Shown: one piece after another, positions 1 to 8,707 of the stretch
Numbering within the stretch: the first letter of the stretch is position 1
How the letters are laid out: each line of letters starts with the position of its first letter
The notes under the pieces: generated by a model
The model's database searches: none
What the model saw: only the letters and a program-made list of their open reading frames with translations
Told to the model about the DNA's origin: nothing
Origin: UBA2160 sp964588665
Lineage (GTDB): Bacteria; Chloroflexota; Dehalococcoidia; Lucifugimonadales; UBA1123
Assembly (NCBI GenBank): GCA_964588665.1
Contig: CAZPQQ010000003.1
Location: 41,440-105,439, forward strand
Direction of reading: 5' to 3'
Length of the DNA: 64,000 nucleotides
Program-made: the position numbers and the translations under genes

Positions 1-715
1 CAAAATCTTCCCCTTCTTCTTGTAGGAATCGATGCAGATAGTAGTGGTTGACCAGCCCGACATCCACTTCTCCCGCGGCTGCTGCAGCGACGATCGGGGT
101 GTTCTTCGGGTATATCTTGGGCTCGTTGGCCTGGATGTCGCTCAGGTACTGTCGCGTGGCGTCTTCGCCCCACGAGGCTCGCATCGCGCTCACCATCGTC
201 TGAAACGACGCGTTGCCCGGCGCCCATCCGATGCGGCCTTTCCACTTGTCGTCCGTCAGGTCTTGGAGGCTCTGCGGCAGGTCTCCCTGCGCTACGTTTT
301 CAGTGTTGTAGACGATAACCCTCGCCCTGCCCGAGATGCCGACCCAATTGCGATTCGGCGACTGCGCCCAGACCGGCACGATGGCCATCAGATCTTCCGG
401 GAGCGCCGCGAGCATGTCGGAGACGGCGCCGAGGCCGCCGGGGTCCTGGGCGAAGAATACGTCCGCGGGTGAATTGTCGCCTTCTTCCTGAAGCGTCGCC
501 GCGAGCTCGGAGGTGCCGCCGTATTTGACGCTGACGTCGACTCCGGACGCCTCGGCGAACTGTTCGATGATCGGACCCACGAGCGACTCAGACCGGCCTG
601 AGTACACCACCAGAGAGCCAGAGGACGAATCGGACGAATCTCCGCACGCCGCCAGAGCAATCGAAAACATTACCGCCGCGACCAACCAGAGCACTGGCCG
701 TACCGCCGGGAGCAC
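1..715 (-). CDS. Iron-type ABC transporter substrate-binding lipoprotein (3' end outside window)
   Basis: Reading the minus strand from a GTG at 715 gives an open frame to the window edge. Other in-frame starts are GTG 694 and ATG 670, and none has a convincing ribosome-binding site. The N-terminus has a hydrophobic stretch ending in a lipobox (LAAC), so it should be lipid-anchored outside the membrane. The mature part begins LVVYSGRSESLVGPIIEQF, the usual opening of Fe(3+)-binding FbpA/FutA-type proteins. It later shows IVYNTENV, WAPGNASFQ and a tandem Tyr pair (NHYYLHRF) at the place where FbpA-type proteins bind ferric iron. The role is inferred to be capture of ferric iron or a similar ligand for an ABC importer, whose permease and ATPase genes would lie beyond base 1. 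It diverges from the Ldh-family gene. Confidence 0.85.
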   Translation of the reverse strand, partial: MLPAVRPVLWLVAAVMFSIALAACGDSSDSSSGSLVVYSGRSESLVGPIIEQFAEASGVDVSVKYGGTSELAATLQEEGDNSPADVFFAQDPGGLGAVSDMLAALPEDLMAIVPVWAQSPNRNWVGISGRARVIVYNTENVAQGDLPQSLQDLTDDKWKGRIGWAPGNASFQTMVSAMRASWGEDATRQYLSDIQANEPKIYPKNTPIVAAAAAGEVDVGLVNHYYLHRFLQEEGEDF

Positions 716-754
716 GGACAGATGGGAGGCGATACTGAGCGGTGTCTGGCGCGA

Positions 755-787
755 ATTATACGCTGGACATTCGGGTTTTGCTGTCAA
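755..787 (-). promoter_or_regulatory. Candidate sigma-70-type promoter for the iron-binding lipoprotein
   Basis: On the minus strand TTGACA (787-782) and TATAAT (760-755) are both perfect consensus hexamers, about 40 nt upstream of the GTG start at 715. The 21-nt spacer is longer than the usual 17, so the pairing may be imperfect or helped by an activator. Confidence 0.4.
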
Positions 788-834
788 CACAGGATGACCT
801 CGAATCACGTAAGTATGTATATGCTAAGTTGTGG

Positions 835-852
835 ACTTAGTATGTACTAAGT
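835..852. promoter_or_regulatory. Perfect dyad, candidate regulator operator
   Basis: ACTTAGTATGTACTAAGT has two 8-bp arms around TG, in an A/T-rich patch within GC-rich DNA. A related half-site TATGCTAAGTT lies at 820-830 and TATGTACTAAGTT at 841-853. The dyad is about 50 bp upstream of the -35 element of the iron-binding lipoprotein. Its form resembles metalloregulator boxes, but no specific regulator can be named. Confidence 0.4.
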
Positions 853-1155
853 TCGTAGTGGAGGTCAAGCGCCGGACCCTGCCGCCTCCGGCGCGACGCT
901 GCTCGTGAACGGTGCTGAGGTAGGTTTCGCGGGTGTGGATCCGGTCTTCATGCCTGGATCCAGGCCAGGTGAGGGATTTATGAGAAATCACGCCCTCCAA
1001 GCTTGACGGATGCCAGAGCTTATGTTGTCACGTCGATACGACAACCTGCTCCCGTATTGCGGTTTTCTGCAGGCGATAATACAATCCACCTGCGCTTCCG
1101 AGGGTGGCATTTGCTGCCTGCCCGCTGCGACGAGCGCAATTGAAGGAGGTCACAT

Positions 1156-2256
1156 TTGCTGGAGCAATTCAAGGTAAAAGACGCCGACGCGATATTTATC
1201 CAGGAGGCGCCGTTGCGCGAGACGGTCACCGCGATCTTCAAGAAGATGGGTGTCAGCGACTCCGACGCCGCCTTGGGCGCGGACGTCCTGGTGACAGCCG
1301 ACATGCGCGGCGTCGACACACATGGCGTTTCCAACATGCTCAGAGGCTACGTGGCCGGCTACAGCGGTGGATCGCTCAATCCGCGGCCGAACTGGCGGAT
1401 CATCCGCGAGACGCCCGCCACCGCGAACATCGACTCCGACACCGGACTCGGCATCATGGTAGTTCCCAAAGCGATGGACATCGCCATCGAAAAAGCGAAG
1501 AACACCGGCGTCGGCATGGTGACCATCCGAAACGCGCGTCACCTCGGCATGGCCTCGTACCACGCGATGATGGCTCTCGAACACGACATGATCGGCACGT
1601 GCATGACCTCCTGTCCGCCCAGCGTTCTGCCGACTTGGGGCGCCGAACCCCGCCTCGGCACGAACCCCATCGCGGTGGCCGCCCCTGCCGACAAAGAGCC
1701 GGCGTTCGTTTTCGACGCGGCCACCAGCACGGTTGCCGGCAACAAGCTCGGTTTGGCCCGCAGGCTCGAAAACAATCTGCTTCCCGGCTGGGTCGCTGAC
1801 GTTGACGGGGTGCCCATCATGGAGGAAGCGGCGCCCCCCGCTCCGGGATACGAAGGACCGGCGACATCATTCCTTCTGCCGCTCGGCAGCACGCGCGAGC
1901 TCGGCTCTCATAAAGGCTACGGCATGGGAATGATTGTCGATGTCCTGGGCGGAATACTTTCAGGCGGCGGTTACGGCATGAATCCGGGGCGGCCGAACTT
2001 CGGCCACTATGTGGCCGCTTACAGCATCGAGGCGTTCATGGACGTTGGCGAATTCAAGCGGACCATGGACGACATGCTCAAGACTCTCAGGACCACGCCG
2101 CCGGCGAAAGGCCACGACCGCGTCCTCTACCCGGGCCTGCCCGAGTCAGAGTCCGAAGTCGAACGCAGCGCGAAGGGCATCCCCTTCCACCCAGAGGTCA
2201 TCGACTGGTTCAAAGACATCTGCGGCGAGCTGTCGCTGCCGTACGAGTTGTCATAG
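1156..2256 (+). CDS. Ldh-family (malate/L-lactate/sulfolactate-type) NAD(P)-dependent dehydrogenase
   Basis: 366 residues, close to the roughly 350 usual for this family of 2-hydroxyacid dehydrogenases, which is unrelated to classical LDH/MDH. The start is TTG at 1156, placed 6 nt after AAGGAGGT. Motifs seen are RGVDTHGVSN with the catalytic His at residue 56, LGTNPIAVAAP at 168-177 in the nucleotide-binding part, and HKGYGMGM at 252-259. The family oxidises 2-hydroxyacids such as malate, lactate, ureidoglycolate, sulfolactate or 2,3-diketogulonate. The substrate cannot be read from sequence. A paralog lies at 58566-59621. The gene stands alone, divergent from an iron-type ABC lipoprotein and convergent with purL. 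Confidence 0.88.
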   Translation: MLEQFKVKDADAIFIQEAPLRETVTAIFKKMGVSDSDAALGADVLVTADMRGVDTHGVSNMLRGYVAGYSGGSLNPRPNWRIIRETPATANIDSDTGLGIMVVPKAMDIAIEKAKNTGVGMVTIRNARHLGMASYHAMMALEHDMIGTCMTSCPPSVLPTWGAEPRLGTNPIAVAAPADKEPAFVFDAATSTVAGNKLGLARRLENNLLPGWVADVDGVPIMEEAAPPAPGYEGPATSFLLPLGSTRELGSHKGYGMGMIVDVLGGILSGGGYGMNPGRPNFGHYVAAYSIEAFMDVGEFKRTMDDMLKTLRTTPPAKGHDRVLYPGLPESESEVERSAKGIPFHPEVIDWFKDICGELSLPYELS

Positions 2257-2349
2257 GGCGAGGGCCGGCGAAGGGACGACAGGGACTTCAGGGACGAAAG
2301 GACGCTGTTCGTTTTGGCGCTCGACCACGGCGTTGGTCAGCCGGCCCGA

Positions 2350-4569
2350 TCACTCGGCTTCGGGTTTGAGCGCCCTTTCGAGGCCGTTGGCCCACGCGTC
2401 TCGGAGTTGGGCGACCGGCGTTTCATCGAGCCACGTGGCGGTCAGTGCGTCGCCGCCGACCGTGCCTAACTCGATCCACGGCACAGCCTCGTCGCGACAT
2501 ATTTCGCCGAGGCGATCGAGCCCTGATCTGTCCGCGCTTATGACGATCCGGGACTGACCCTCACCGAAAAGAGCGGCATCCCAACGGCCTGGCAAATCGG
2601 CGATGAGCTTGAGGCCGATGGCTCCGTCGATGCACGACTCGGCCAGCGCGACGAGCAGGCCGCCGTCCGAGCAGTCGTGCGCAGACCGAGCGAGTCGATC
2701 GTGTATCAACCTCCTGCACGCTCGCTGCACGGCAATCTCTAGATCCAGGTCGATTGCGGGCATGCCGGCGACGGTGTCGTGGATCACCTCGAGATACTCG
2801 CTTCCGGCGAGTTCGGACGCGGGCGCTTCCAGTGACTCCCGTCCAAGCAGGACAGCCACATCGCCATCGTCGGCGAACCCGATTCTCGCCGTCTTCGTCA
2901 CGTCGTCGGTTAGTCCCAGCGCGCCGATGACCGGCGTCGGGTAGATTCCCGTTCCCCGGCTCTCGTTGTACAGGCTGACGTTGCCGCTGATGACCGGAGC
3001 GCCGAAGGCTTTGCTGGCGTCGGCCATCCCGCGTATGCAGTTTTCAAGCTGGTAGTAGATTTCAGGATTTTCGGGGTTTCCGAAATTCAGGCAGTCGGTG
3101 AGAGCGATCGGCTCGGCGCCAACGGCCGCCAGGTTGCGGCACGCCTCTGCAACAGCGATCTGTCCGCCAGTGTACGGGTCCAGATAGCAGATTCGGCCGT
3201 TGCCGTCCGTTGTCAGCGCCAATCCTCGCTGCGTGCCTTTAACCCGGAGCGAGGCCGCGTCGCCGCCAGGCGGGATGACCGTGTTCGTCTGCACCTGGTG
3301 ATCGTACTGTCGATACACCCACTCTTTGCCCGCGATGTTCGGAGACGCAAGGAGCGTCGTGAGAACCGATGCGGGGCCACTGCTCGGCAGCGGGAGCGCG
3401 TTCAAGTCCTGCGATTGCAGTCGATCGAGGCCCGCGGGCTTGACCCCGTTTAGCCGGTACAGAGGCGGATCGGTCAGCAGGCCGACTGGGACCTGTCCGG
3501 CCAATAGGTCGCCTTCGAAGATGCGGGCTACGCCGTCGTCCGTAACACGCCCGATGACGTCGGAGCGGAGGTCCCAGCGGTCGAAGATTGCCCTGACCTC
3601 GTCCTCGTGCCCGTCCTGGACGATTATGAGCATGCGCTCCTGGGATTCCGACAGCATGACCTCATACGACGCCATGCCGGTGGCTCGCCTCGGGATGCGC
3701 GACACGTCGATCTCGAGGCCTCGGCCTGAACTCGCCGCCGCTTCGACGCTCGCGCTGGTCAGCCCCGCGGCGCCCAAATCCTGGATGCCAACGACATGGT
3801 CGTTCTGGGCGGCCTCCAGGCACGCTTCGATCAGCACTTTCTCCATGAACGGATTGCCGACCTGCACCGTCGGCCTGAGCTCCCGTTCGTCTTCGAAGGT
3901 GCGTGAGGCAAGTCCGGATGCGCCGTGAATTCCGTCGCGGCCGGTGTCGGACCCGACCAGCAGCAGAAGATTGCCCGCCTGCCCCGCCGTCGCCCGCCGA
4001 AGGTCTTCGTGGCGCAGAATTCCGACGCACATGGCGTTCACCAGCGGGTTGCCCGAGTACGAGTCGGCGAACTGTATCTCCCCGCCCACGTCGGGCACTC
4101 CGATGCAGTTGCCGTATCCTGAGATGCCGGCTACCACGCCCTCGAACAGGTAGCGGTTGCGCGCATCGGAAAGAGGGCCGAACCTGAGCGAGTTCAGCAG
4201 CGCGATGGGCCTGGCGCCCATGGCGAAGATGTCGCGAACGATGCCGCCGACGCCGGTTGCCGCTCCCTCGTACGGCTCGACGGCTGAGGGGTGGTTGTGG
4301 GACTCGACCTTCATCACGATGGCCAACCCGTCGCCGATGTCTACCACGCCGGCGTTCTCAGCGCCGGCCTCCACGAGCAGCCGAGGGTTCTCCGTTTCGA
4401 ACATCCTCAGCAGCGGCTTCGAGTGCTTGTAGCCGCAGTGCTCGCTCCACAGCGATCCGAGCAGGCCCAACTCGAGTTCGTTGGGTTCGCGTCCGAGCCG
4501 CTCGACGATGGCTTCGTATTCGGGTCCGGAGATCGCCAGATCATCCAGGGCTTGCTGTGAGACAGCCAT
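2350..4569 (-). CDS. purL: Phosphoribosylformylglycinamidine synthase subunit PurL
   Basis: Catalytic synthetase subunit of the fourth step of de novo purine synthesis (FGAR + ATP + glutamine to FGAM). The ATG at 4569 follows GGTGGGGGAATC. An in-frame extension to 4614 runs through a palindromic repeat and is unlikely to be used. About 739 residues match the small PurL of Gram-positive bacteria and archaea, which works with separate PurQ and PurS. Visible motifs are SEHCGYKHS near the N-terminus, ESHNHPSAVEPYEGAATGVGG (residues within about 90-115), HDCSDGG and GEGQSR. It is the last gene of a gltX-yqeY-purQ-eamA-eamA-purL run, separated from the second EamA gene by about 96 nt holding a palindromic repeat. 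No purS is visible. Confidence 0.95.
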   Translation of the reverse strand: MAVSQQALDDLAISGPEYEAIVERLGREPNELELGLLGSLWSEHCGYKHSKPLLRMFETENPRLLVEAGAENAGVVDIGDGLAIVMKVESHNHPSAVEPYEGAATGVGGIVRDIFAMGARPIALLNSLRFGPLSDARNRYLFEGVVAGISGYGNCIGVPDVGGEIQFADSYSGNPLVNAMCVGILRHEDLRRATAGQAGNLLLLVGSDTGRDGIHGASGLASRTFEDERELRPTVQVGNPFMEKVLIEACLEAAQNDHVVGIQDLGAAGLTSASVEAAASSGRGLEIDVSRIPRRATGMASYEVMLSESQERMLIIVQDGHEDEVRAIFDRWDLRSDVIGRVTDDGVARIFEGDLLAGQVPVGLLTDPPLYRLNGVKPAGLDRLQSQDLNALPLPSSGPASVLTTLLASPNIAGKEWVYRQYDHQVQTNTVIPPGGDAASLRVKGTQRGLALTTDGNGRICYLDPYTGGQIAVAEACRNLAAVGAEPIALTDCLNFGNPENPEIYYQLENCIRGMADASKAFGAPVISGNVSLYNESRGTGIYPTPVIGALGLTDDVTKTARIGFADDGDVAVLLGRESLEAPASELAGSEYLEVIHDTVAGMPAIDLDLEIAVQRACRRLIHDRLARSAHDCSDGGLLVALAESCIDGAIGLKLIADLPGRWDAALFGEGQSRIVISADRSGLDRLGEICRDEAVPWIELGTVGGDALTATWLDETPVAQLRDAWANGLERALKPEAE

Positions 4570-4602
4570 GATTCCCCCACCCGCGGACAGATTCCGCATA
4601 GG

Positions 4603-4621
4603 GGCGGGTTTCAAACCCGCC
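4603..4621. repeat. Palindromic GGGTTTCAAACCC repeat, copy 1
   Basis: GGCGGGTTTCAAACCCGCC is a perfect hairpin-forming palindrome (9-bp arms, 1-nt centre) just upstream of the purL start. Related palindromes lie at 8455-8474 and 8560-8580, so this is a dispersed REP-like element. Confidence 0.7.
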
Positions 4622-4665
4622 CGCCGTTTCGTACCAATGAGCGTTGCGCCTTCGAAAACCGCGCC

Positions 4666-5130
4666 TTACCGGTTCCCCAGCGTCACGAGCACCACTCCGG
4701 CTACGACCAACAGTGCGCCGCCGACCGTTCTCCATGTTACCTTTTCCAACCGCTGCAAGAACAGGTGTGTCATGAGAATCGAGACCAGCGGACTCGTTCC
4801 GGCCACGGGCGCGACGAGCACCACGGGTGCCTCTCCCAGAGCCAGGTACCAGTTCGAAACGCCCCAGGCAGCGGCCAGCCCGGCCAACCCGATGAACAGC
4901 CACGCTCGTCCCGGGGCGCCTTTCATATCCGTGTTGACGTGCCGGCCGAAGAGCGCCAATACGATAGCCGTGCCGAACATCATCGAGAACGACGTCGCGA
5001 CAATCGGCGACGCGAAGTCGCTCACGATCTTGCGTCCTACCACGGCGACGGAGCCGTAGCACACCGCCGCGCCAAGAGACGCCGCGTACCCCAGCCAGAG
5101 CCGTCTGCCCGTCGACGCCGGGGTCGTCAT
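4666..5130 (-). CDS. EamA/DMT-type transporter, single-domain half (second half)
   Basis: 154 residues with about five predicted transmembrane segments, one EamA repeat. Typical drug/metabolite transporters have two such repeats in a roughly 300-residue chain. Here the repeats sit in two genes overlapping by 4 nt (ATGA at 5127-5130), so the products are probably translationally coupled and dimerise. The start MTTPASTGRRLWLGYAASL leads directly into the first helix. Substrate unknown. Placement between purQ and purL would allow a link to nucleotide or metabolite export, but this is only context. Confidence 0.8.
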   Translation of the reverse strand: MTTPASTGRRLWLGYAASLGAAVCYGSVAVVGRKIVSDFASPIVATSFSMMFGTAIVLALFGRHVNTDMKGAPGRAWLFIGLAGLAAAWGVSNWYLALGEAPVVLVAPVAGTSPLVSILMTHLFLQRLEKVTWRTVGGALLVVAGVVLVTLGNR

Positions 5131-5549
5131 CGCTGGCTCAAGATGAGAACCAGCCCGCCGATGATGGCGGCAGTTCCCAGGGCGATAGTGGCATTGATCG
5201 ACTCGCCGCCCAATGTGACCGCGGCAATCGTGGCGAACAGCGGAGACGCTCCGACAATCGGCGCGGATCGAGAGACTCCCGCCAGGCCGACTCCCGTGTA
5301 ATTAAGCAACCGGCCCAGGGGAAAGTTGATCACGCCCGAGAGCAGGAACCAGAGGAACGCCACGGCGGCGAGGTCGAAGATCGCATCCGTGTGCAACGCG
5401 AAGGCGATCGCGGTGGTGATTATCGTGCCGACTACAAGTGAAACCGCCGTCCCAGTGGTCGCTCTGACGTACTGGAGTCCGAGTCGGGCGAAAACGGCGC
5501 TGGCGCCGAATCCGACGGCCACCGACAAACCCAACAGGACGCCCAGCAT
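5127..5549 (-). CDS. EamA/DMT-type transporter, single-domain half (first half)
   Basis: 140 residues from ATG 5549 (MLGVLLGLSVAVGFGASAVFARLGL), one EamA repeat with about four to five helices. Its start overlaps the purQ stop by one base (TGATG), and its own stop overlaps the next EamA start by 4 nt. A longer frame to 5657 overlaps purQ and is rejected. Together the two halves would make the length of one classical DMT carrier. A sequencing error splitting one gene is less likely, because both halves have well-formed starts and a coupled overlap. Confidence 0.78.
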   Translation of the reverse strand: MLGVLLGLSVAVGFGASAVFARLGLQYVRATTGTAVSLVVGTIITTAIAFALHTDAIFDLAAVAFLWFLLSGVINFPLGRLLNYTGVGLAGVSRSAPIVGASPLFATIAAVTLGGESINATIALGTAAIIGGLVLILSQR

Positions 5550-6274
5550 CAGCCCTCTGCGGTTTCGCTTGACGCGGGCGAGGTGCCGATAACCGAGTCG
5601 ATTATCGAACGAAAGATCACCGCGCCGTCCACACCGCCCATCAGCTCTTCGCAGCACCTTTCGGGATGCGGCATCATGCCCAACACGTTGCCGTCGGCGT
5701 TGACGATTCCCGCGATGTTGGCCATCGACCCGTTGGGGTTGGCATCCTGGGTGATCGCCCCTTCAGCCGTCGAGTAGCGAAACACCACCTGGCCGTTGGC
5801 TTCGAGCTCGCGGAGCACGTCTTCGTCGGCGTGGTAGTTCCCTTCCCCATGAGAAATGGGCACTCGCAGCACGTCGCCTGGGCCGGACTTCGCCGAGAAT
5901 CGAGTATCTGCGTTCTCGACTCTCAGGTTCACCCACTGGCATCGGAACTGCAGGTGTTCGTTGCGCATCAGGACGCCCGGAAGCAACCCTGCCTCACACA
6001 AAATCTGGAAACCGTTGCAGATGCCGAACACCAGCCCGCCCTGCCCCGCAAACCGCTCGATCGCCTGCATCACCGGCGAAAACCGCGCGATGGCGCCGGC
6101 GCGAAGGTAGTCGCCGTAGGAGAATCCGCCGGGCACGATCACGCAGTCGAAGCCCGAGAGATCGGTGTCCTTGTGCCAGATGTAGTCAGCCTGCTGGCCG
6201 AGCACGTCGGACACGGCGTAGTGGCAGTCTTGGTCGCTCCACGTCCCGGGGAAAACGACGACTCCGAATCTCAC
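5549..6274 (-). CDS. purQ: Phosphoribosylformylglycinamidine synthase subunit PurQ
   Basis: 241-residue class I glutamine amidotransferase supplying ammonia to PurL. Motifs are FPGTWSDQDC at the N-terminus, PGGFSYGDYLRAG (48-60), the nucleophile Cys86 in GICNGFQ, and the HPER His-Glu dyad near the C-terminus. The start codon overlaps the yqeY stop by 4 nt and the stop overlaps the downstream eamA start by one base, so transcription and translation are tightly linked. Confidence 0.96.
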   Translation of the reverse strand: MRFGVVVFPGTWSDQDCHYAVSDVLGQQADYIWHKDTDLSGFDCVIVPGGFSYGDYLRAGAIARFSPVMQAIERFAGQGGLVFGICNGFQILCEAGLLPGVLMRNEHLQFRCQWVNLRVENADTRFSAKSGPGDVLRVPISHGEGNYHADEDVLRELEANGQVVFRYSTAEGAITQDANPNGSMANIAGIVNADGNVLGMMPHPERCCEELMGGVDGAVIFRSIIDSVIGTSPASSETAEG

Positions 6275-6726
6275 GATTCCAGCCCTCGCAACGTTTCGTT
6301 CACGATCGCGCTGACTTCACGACCTTCAGCTTTGCCCCGCACTTCGGGCATCAAACGTCCCATGACCTTGCCCATATCGCCGGGTCCGGTCGCGCCGGAA
6401 TCCTGAACCGCTTGCTGCACCAGAGCGGTAATCTCTTCTTTAGAAAGCTGCTGGGGGAGGTACTCCAGGATGATCTCCAACTCAGCTTGTTCCTTGTCGA
6501 CCAGGTCGGTGCGGTCCGCGTCCTGGAACGCCTGGATGCTGTCTCTACGTTGCTGCGCCTGCCGGCTCATGACGCCCAACACGGCTTCGTCGTCCAGGTC
6601 AGTCTGCTTGGCGATCTCTTGGTTGTGTATCTCCGACCTCAGATAGCGGATCACACCGCGACGCAACACGTCCTTGGCGCGCATCGCCGTCTTGAGATCG
6701 GATTCCAGTCTTTCTTGCATCGTCAT
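6271..6726 (-). CDS. yqeY: GatB/YqeY domain protein
   Basis: 151 residues, full length for the YqeY family: a helical N-terminal domain (MTMQERLESDLKTAMRAKD) followed by the tRNA-binding-like tail domain shared with GatB (PEVRGKAEGREVSAIVNETL). The family is linked to amide-aminoacyl-tRNA metabolism, but the precise role of stand-alone YqeY is unsettled. It lies 26 nt downstream of gltX and overlaps purQ by 4 nt, so it belongs to the gltX-purL operon. Confidence 0.9.
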   Translation of the reverse strand: MTMQERLESDLKTAMRAKDVLRRGVIRYLRSEIHNQEIAKQTDLDDEAVLGVMSRQAQQRRDSIQAFQDADRTDLVDKEQAELEIILEYLPQQLSKEEITALVQQAVQDSGATGPGDMGKVMGRLMPEVRGKAEGREVSAIVNETLRGLES

Positions 6727-6752
6727 ATTTCACCGCCTGCGATTTTGGGGCG

Positions 6753-8240
6753 TCAGGAGTATCGAGTTGCGCCGGTTTGCAGGCGATCGAGGGCTGCATG
6801 TATCGCTCTTACCGCCCGCTCTTGGCCCATCGCCTCAAGTGTCTCGAATATCGGGGGCGAGACTTTTAGGCCAGTTGCCGCTACCCTGAGCGTCCCCAAA
6901 ACCTGCCCGACTTTGACGTCCAACTCTTTGGCCATCGGTCGAAGGAGCGCTTCAATTGCCTCCGAGTCGAATGCTTCCAGTCGCGCCAAGCCATCCTGTG
7001 ATGCTTGCAACACCCTGCAAGTCGACTCGACGTCCATACCCTTCTGGACGAGCTCCTCGTTATCGTAATCGATTCGCTCCCGGAGAAGGAAGGACACAAG
7101 CTGCGCCGCTTCCGGCAAGGATTTGATTCTGTCGCGAATCAACGGGATGATCCTCAGAGCGAAATCGCGGTCCGGCACCTTCGGAAACTCGTCGGGGGGA
7201 TAATGCGTCCAGTGGTCAAATAGTGCATCCGCCAATCGATCAGGGCTCGCCTCGCGGATGTGAACGCCGTTCATCCAGTTGAGCTTCTCGAAATCGAACA
7301 CCGCGTCCGACCTGCCTACCCGATCGAGCGTGAAGTGTTCCGTAAGTTGTTCTGGCGTGAATATCTCCGTCTTGTCGTCAAGCGACCAGCCCAACAGCGT
7401 CAGGAAGTTCAGCAGAGTCTCCGGAAGCACCCCCATCTCCCGGAATTCGAGCACCGATGTGGCGCCGTGACGTTTGGAGAGCTTGGTGCGGTCGGTGGCC
7501 AGTATCAGGGGTAGATGGGCGAATTCGGGCGCATCCCATCCAAGGGCTTGGTAGAGCTGAATGTGAAGCGGGAGGCTGGACAGCCACTCCACGGCCCGGG
7601 TCACGTGCGTGATCTGCATGTGGTGGTCGTCGACGACGTTGGCCAAATGATAGGTCGGATAACCGTCGGACTTGAGCATCACGAAATCGTCGTACAGCGC
7701 GTTCTCGAACGAGACGGCGCCGCGAATGATGTCGACCGCTTCGGTGGCGCCGGTCTCGGGCATCTTGAAACGAACCACATTGCTCTCGCCGGCCGCGACA
7801 CGGACGCGGGACGCGTCGGAATCAAGGTCTCTGCACTTCCCGTCGTATCCGATGCGGTCGTCGCCGTCCTTCTGTTGCTGCTCCCGCAACACCGTCACCC
7901 GATCCGACGAGCAGAAACACCGGTATGCGCTGCCCCCGGCGAGGAGAGCATCGATCGCTTCTCGATAGTATTCCAGACGTTGTGACTGATGATAGGGCTC
8001 GTGCGGCCCACCGACGTCGGGGCCTTCGTCCCAGTCCAGACCGAGCCACTTCAAAGACTCCAGCATCATTTCAGTGGCGCCTTCAACTTTGCGGGCCTGG
8101 TCGGTGTCTTCGACTCGTATGACGAAATCGCCGCCGTGGTGTCTTGCGAACAGCCAGTCGAAGATTGCGGTGCGGATGTTGCCGACATGCGGCTCGCCCG
8201 TGGGACTTGGTGCGAATCTGACGCGGACCTTGGTCGTCAT
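6753..8240 (-). CDS. gltX: Glutamyl-tRNA synthetase
   Basis: 495-residue class I aminoacyl-tRNA synthetase. The HIGH-type motif is in RFAPSPTGEPHVGNIRTA at the N-terminus (PHVG variant) and the KMSKS-type loop is LSKRHG near the middle. The Glu-tRNA family segment FCSSDRV and a C-terminal anticodon-binding helical domain are present. It charges tRNA-Glu. Whether it also mischarges tRNA-Gln cannot be read here, and no gatCAB genes are in the window. First gene of the operon leading to purL. Confidence 0.96.
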   Translation of the reverse strand: MTTKVRVRFAPSPTGEPHVGNIRTAIFDWLFARHHGGDFVIRVEDTDQARKVEGATEMMLESLKWLGLDWDEGPDVGGPHEPYHQSQRLEYYREAIDALLAGGSAYRCFCSSDRVTVLREQQQKDGDDRIGYDGKCRDLDSDASRVRVAAGESNVVRFKMPETGATEAVDIIRGAVSFENALYDDFVMLKSDGYPTYHLANVVDDHHMQITHVTRAVEWLSSLPLHIQLYQALGWDAPEFAHLPLILATDRTKLSKRHGATSVLEFREMGVLPETLLNFLTLLGWSLDDKTEIFTPEQLTEHFTLDRVGRSDAVFDFEKLNWMNGVHIREASPDRLADALFDHWTHYPPDEFPKVPDRDFALRIIPLIRDRIKSLPEAAQLVSFLLRERIDYDNEELVQKGMDVESTCRVLQASQDGLARLEAFDSEAIEALLRPMAKELDVKVGQVLGTLRVAATGLKVSPPIFETLEAMGQERAVRAIHAALDRLQTGATRYS

Positions 8241-8454
8241 TCGTTGCTCCGAACGGTTTTGGTAGCTCGTTGTGTATGTGCGGCCATTGACGGTTTTATT
8301 GCGGATTCGTCCTTACCGATCAACCGGTTTCTCGTTATGAGCCAACTCGGTGGTATGGCGCCGTGATGCCGCCTCCGTACGGGATTTTATCATGATCGGC
8401 AGGTGGTTCGACAGGCTTCCAAGTAACGGCTTGTGTGTGAGGCGACGCTGTAGA

Positions 8455-8474
8455 GGAGGGTTTCAGAGCCTCCC
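8455..8474. repeat. Palindromic GGGTTT repeat, copy 2 (degenerate)
   Basis: GGAGGGTTTCAGAGCCTCCC is an imperfect version of the palindromes at 4603-4621 and 8560-8580. Confidence 0.5.
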
Positions 8475-8559
8475 GGTTCGTCGCATGGAGAAACGCCTCG
8501 GCAGTGACGGTGAGCAGGTCGTACCCGCGTGGTGGCCGCTTATGTCCTCGAAACCAGGC

Positions 8560-8580
8560 GGGAGGGTTTGAAACCCTCCC
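8560..8580. repeat. Palindromic GGGTTTGAAACCC repeat, copy 3
   Basis: Perfect 10-bp arms (GGGAGGGTTT / AAACCCTCCC) around one base. Same core as the element before purL. Confidence 0.7.
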
Positions 8581-8707
8581 CTACCGACTTCCGCATGGCG
8601 CTCACGCTTCAGCCAAAGCGCAGCGCCACCGTTACATTCTTATTCATTGCCCGCAGTGCGGACATGATGCTGCTCACCGCGAACGGGGAATACTTAATAC
8701 TCCGTTC

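Larger units (their letters stand above)
716..1155. other. Divergent intergenic region
   Basis: Between the iron-binding lipoprotein and the Ldh-family gene. It contains the promoter and dyad listed separately and an AAGGAGGT ribosome-binding site at 1143-1150. No protein or RNA gene is recognisable in the rest. Confidence 0.6.
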
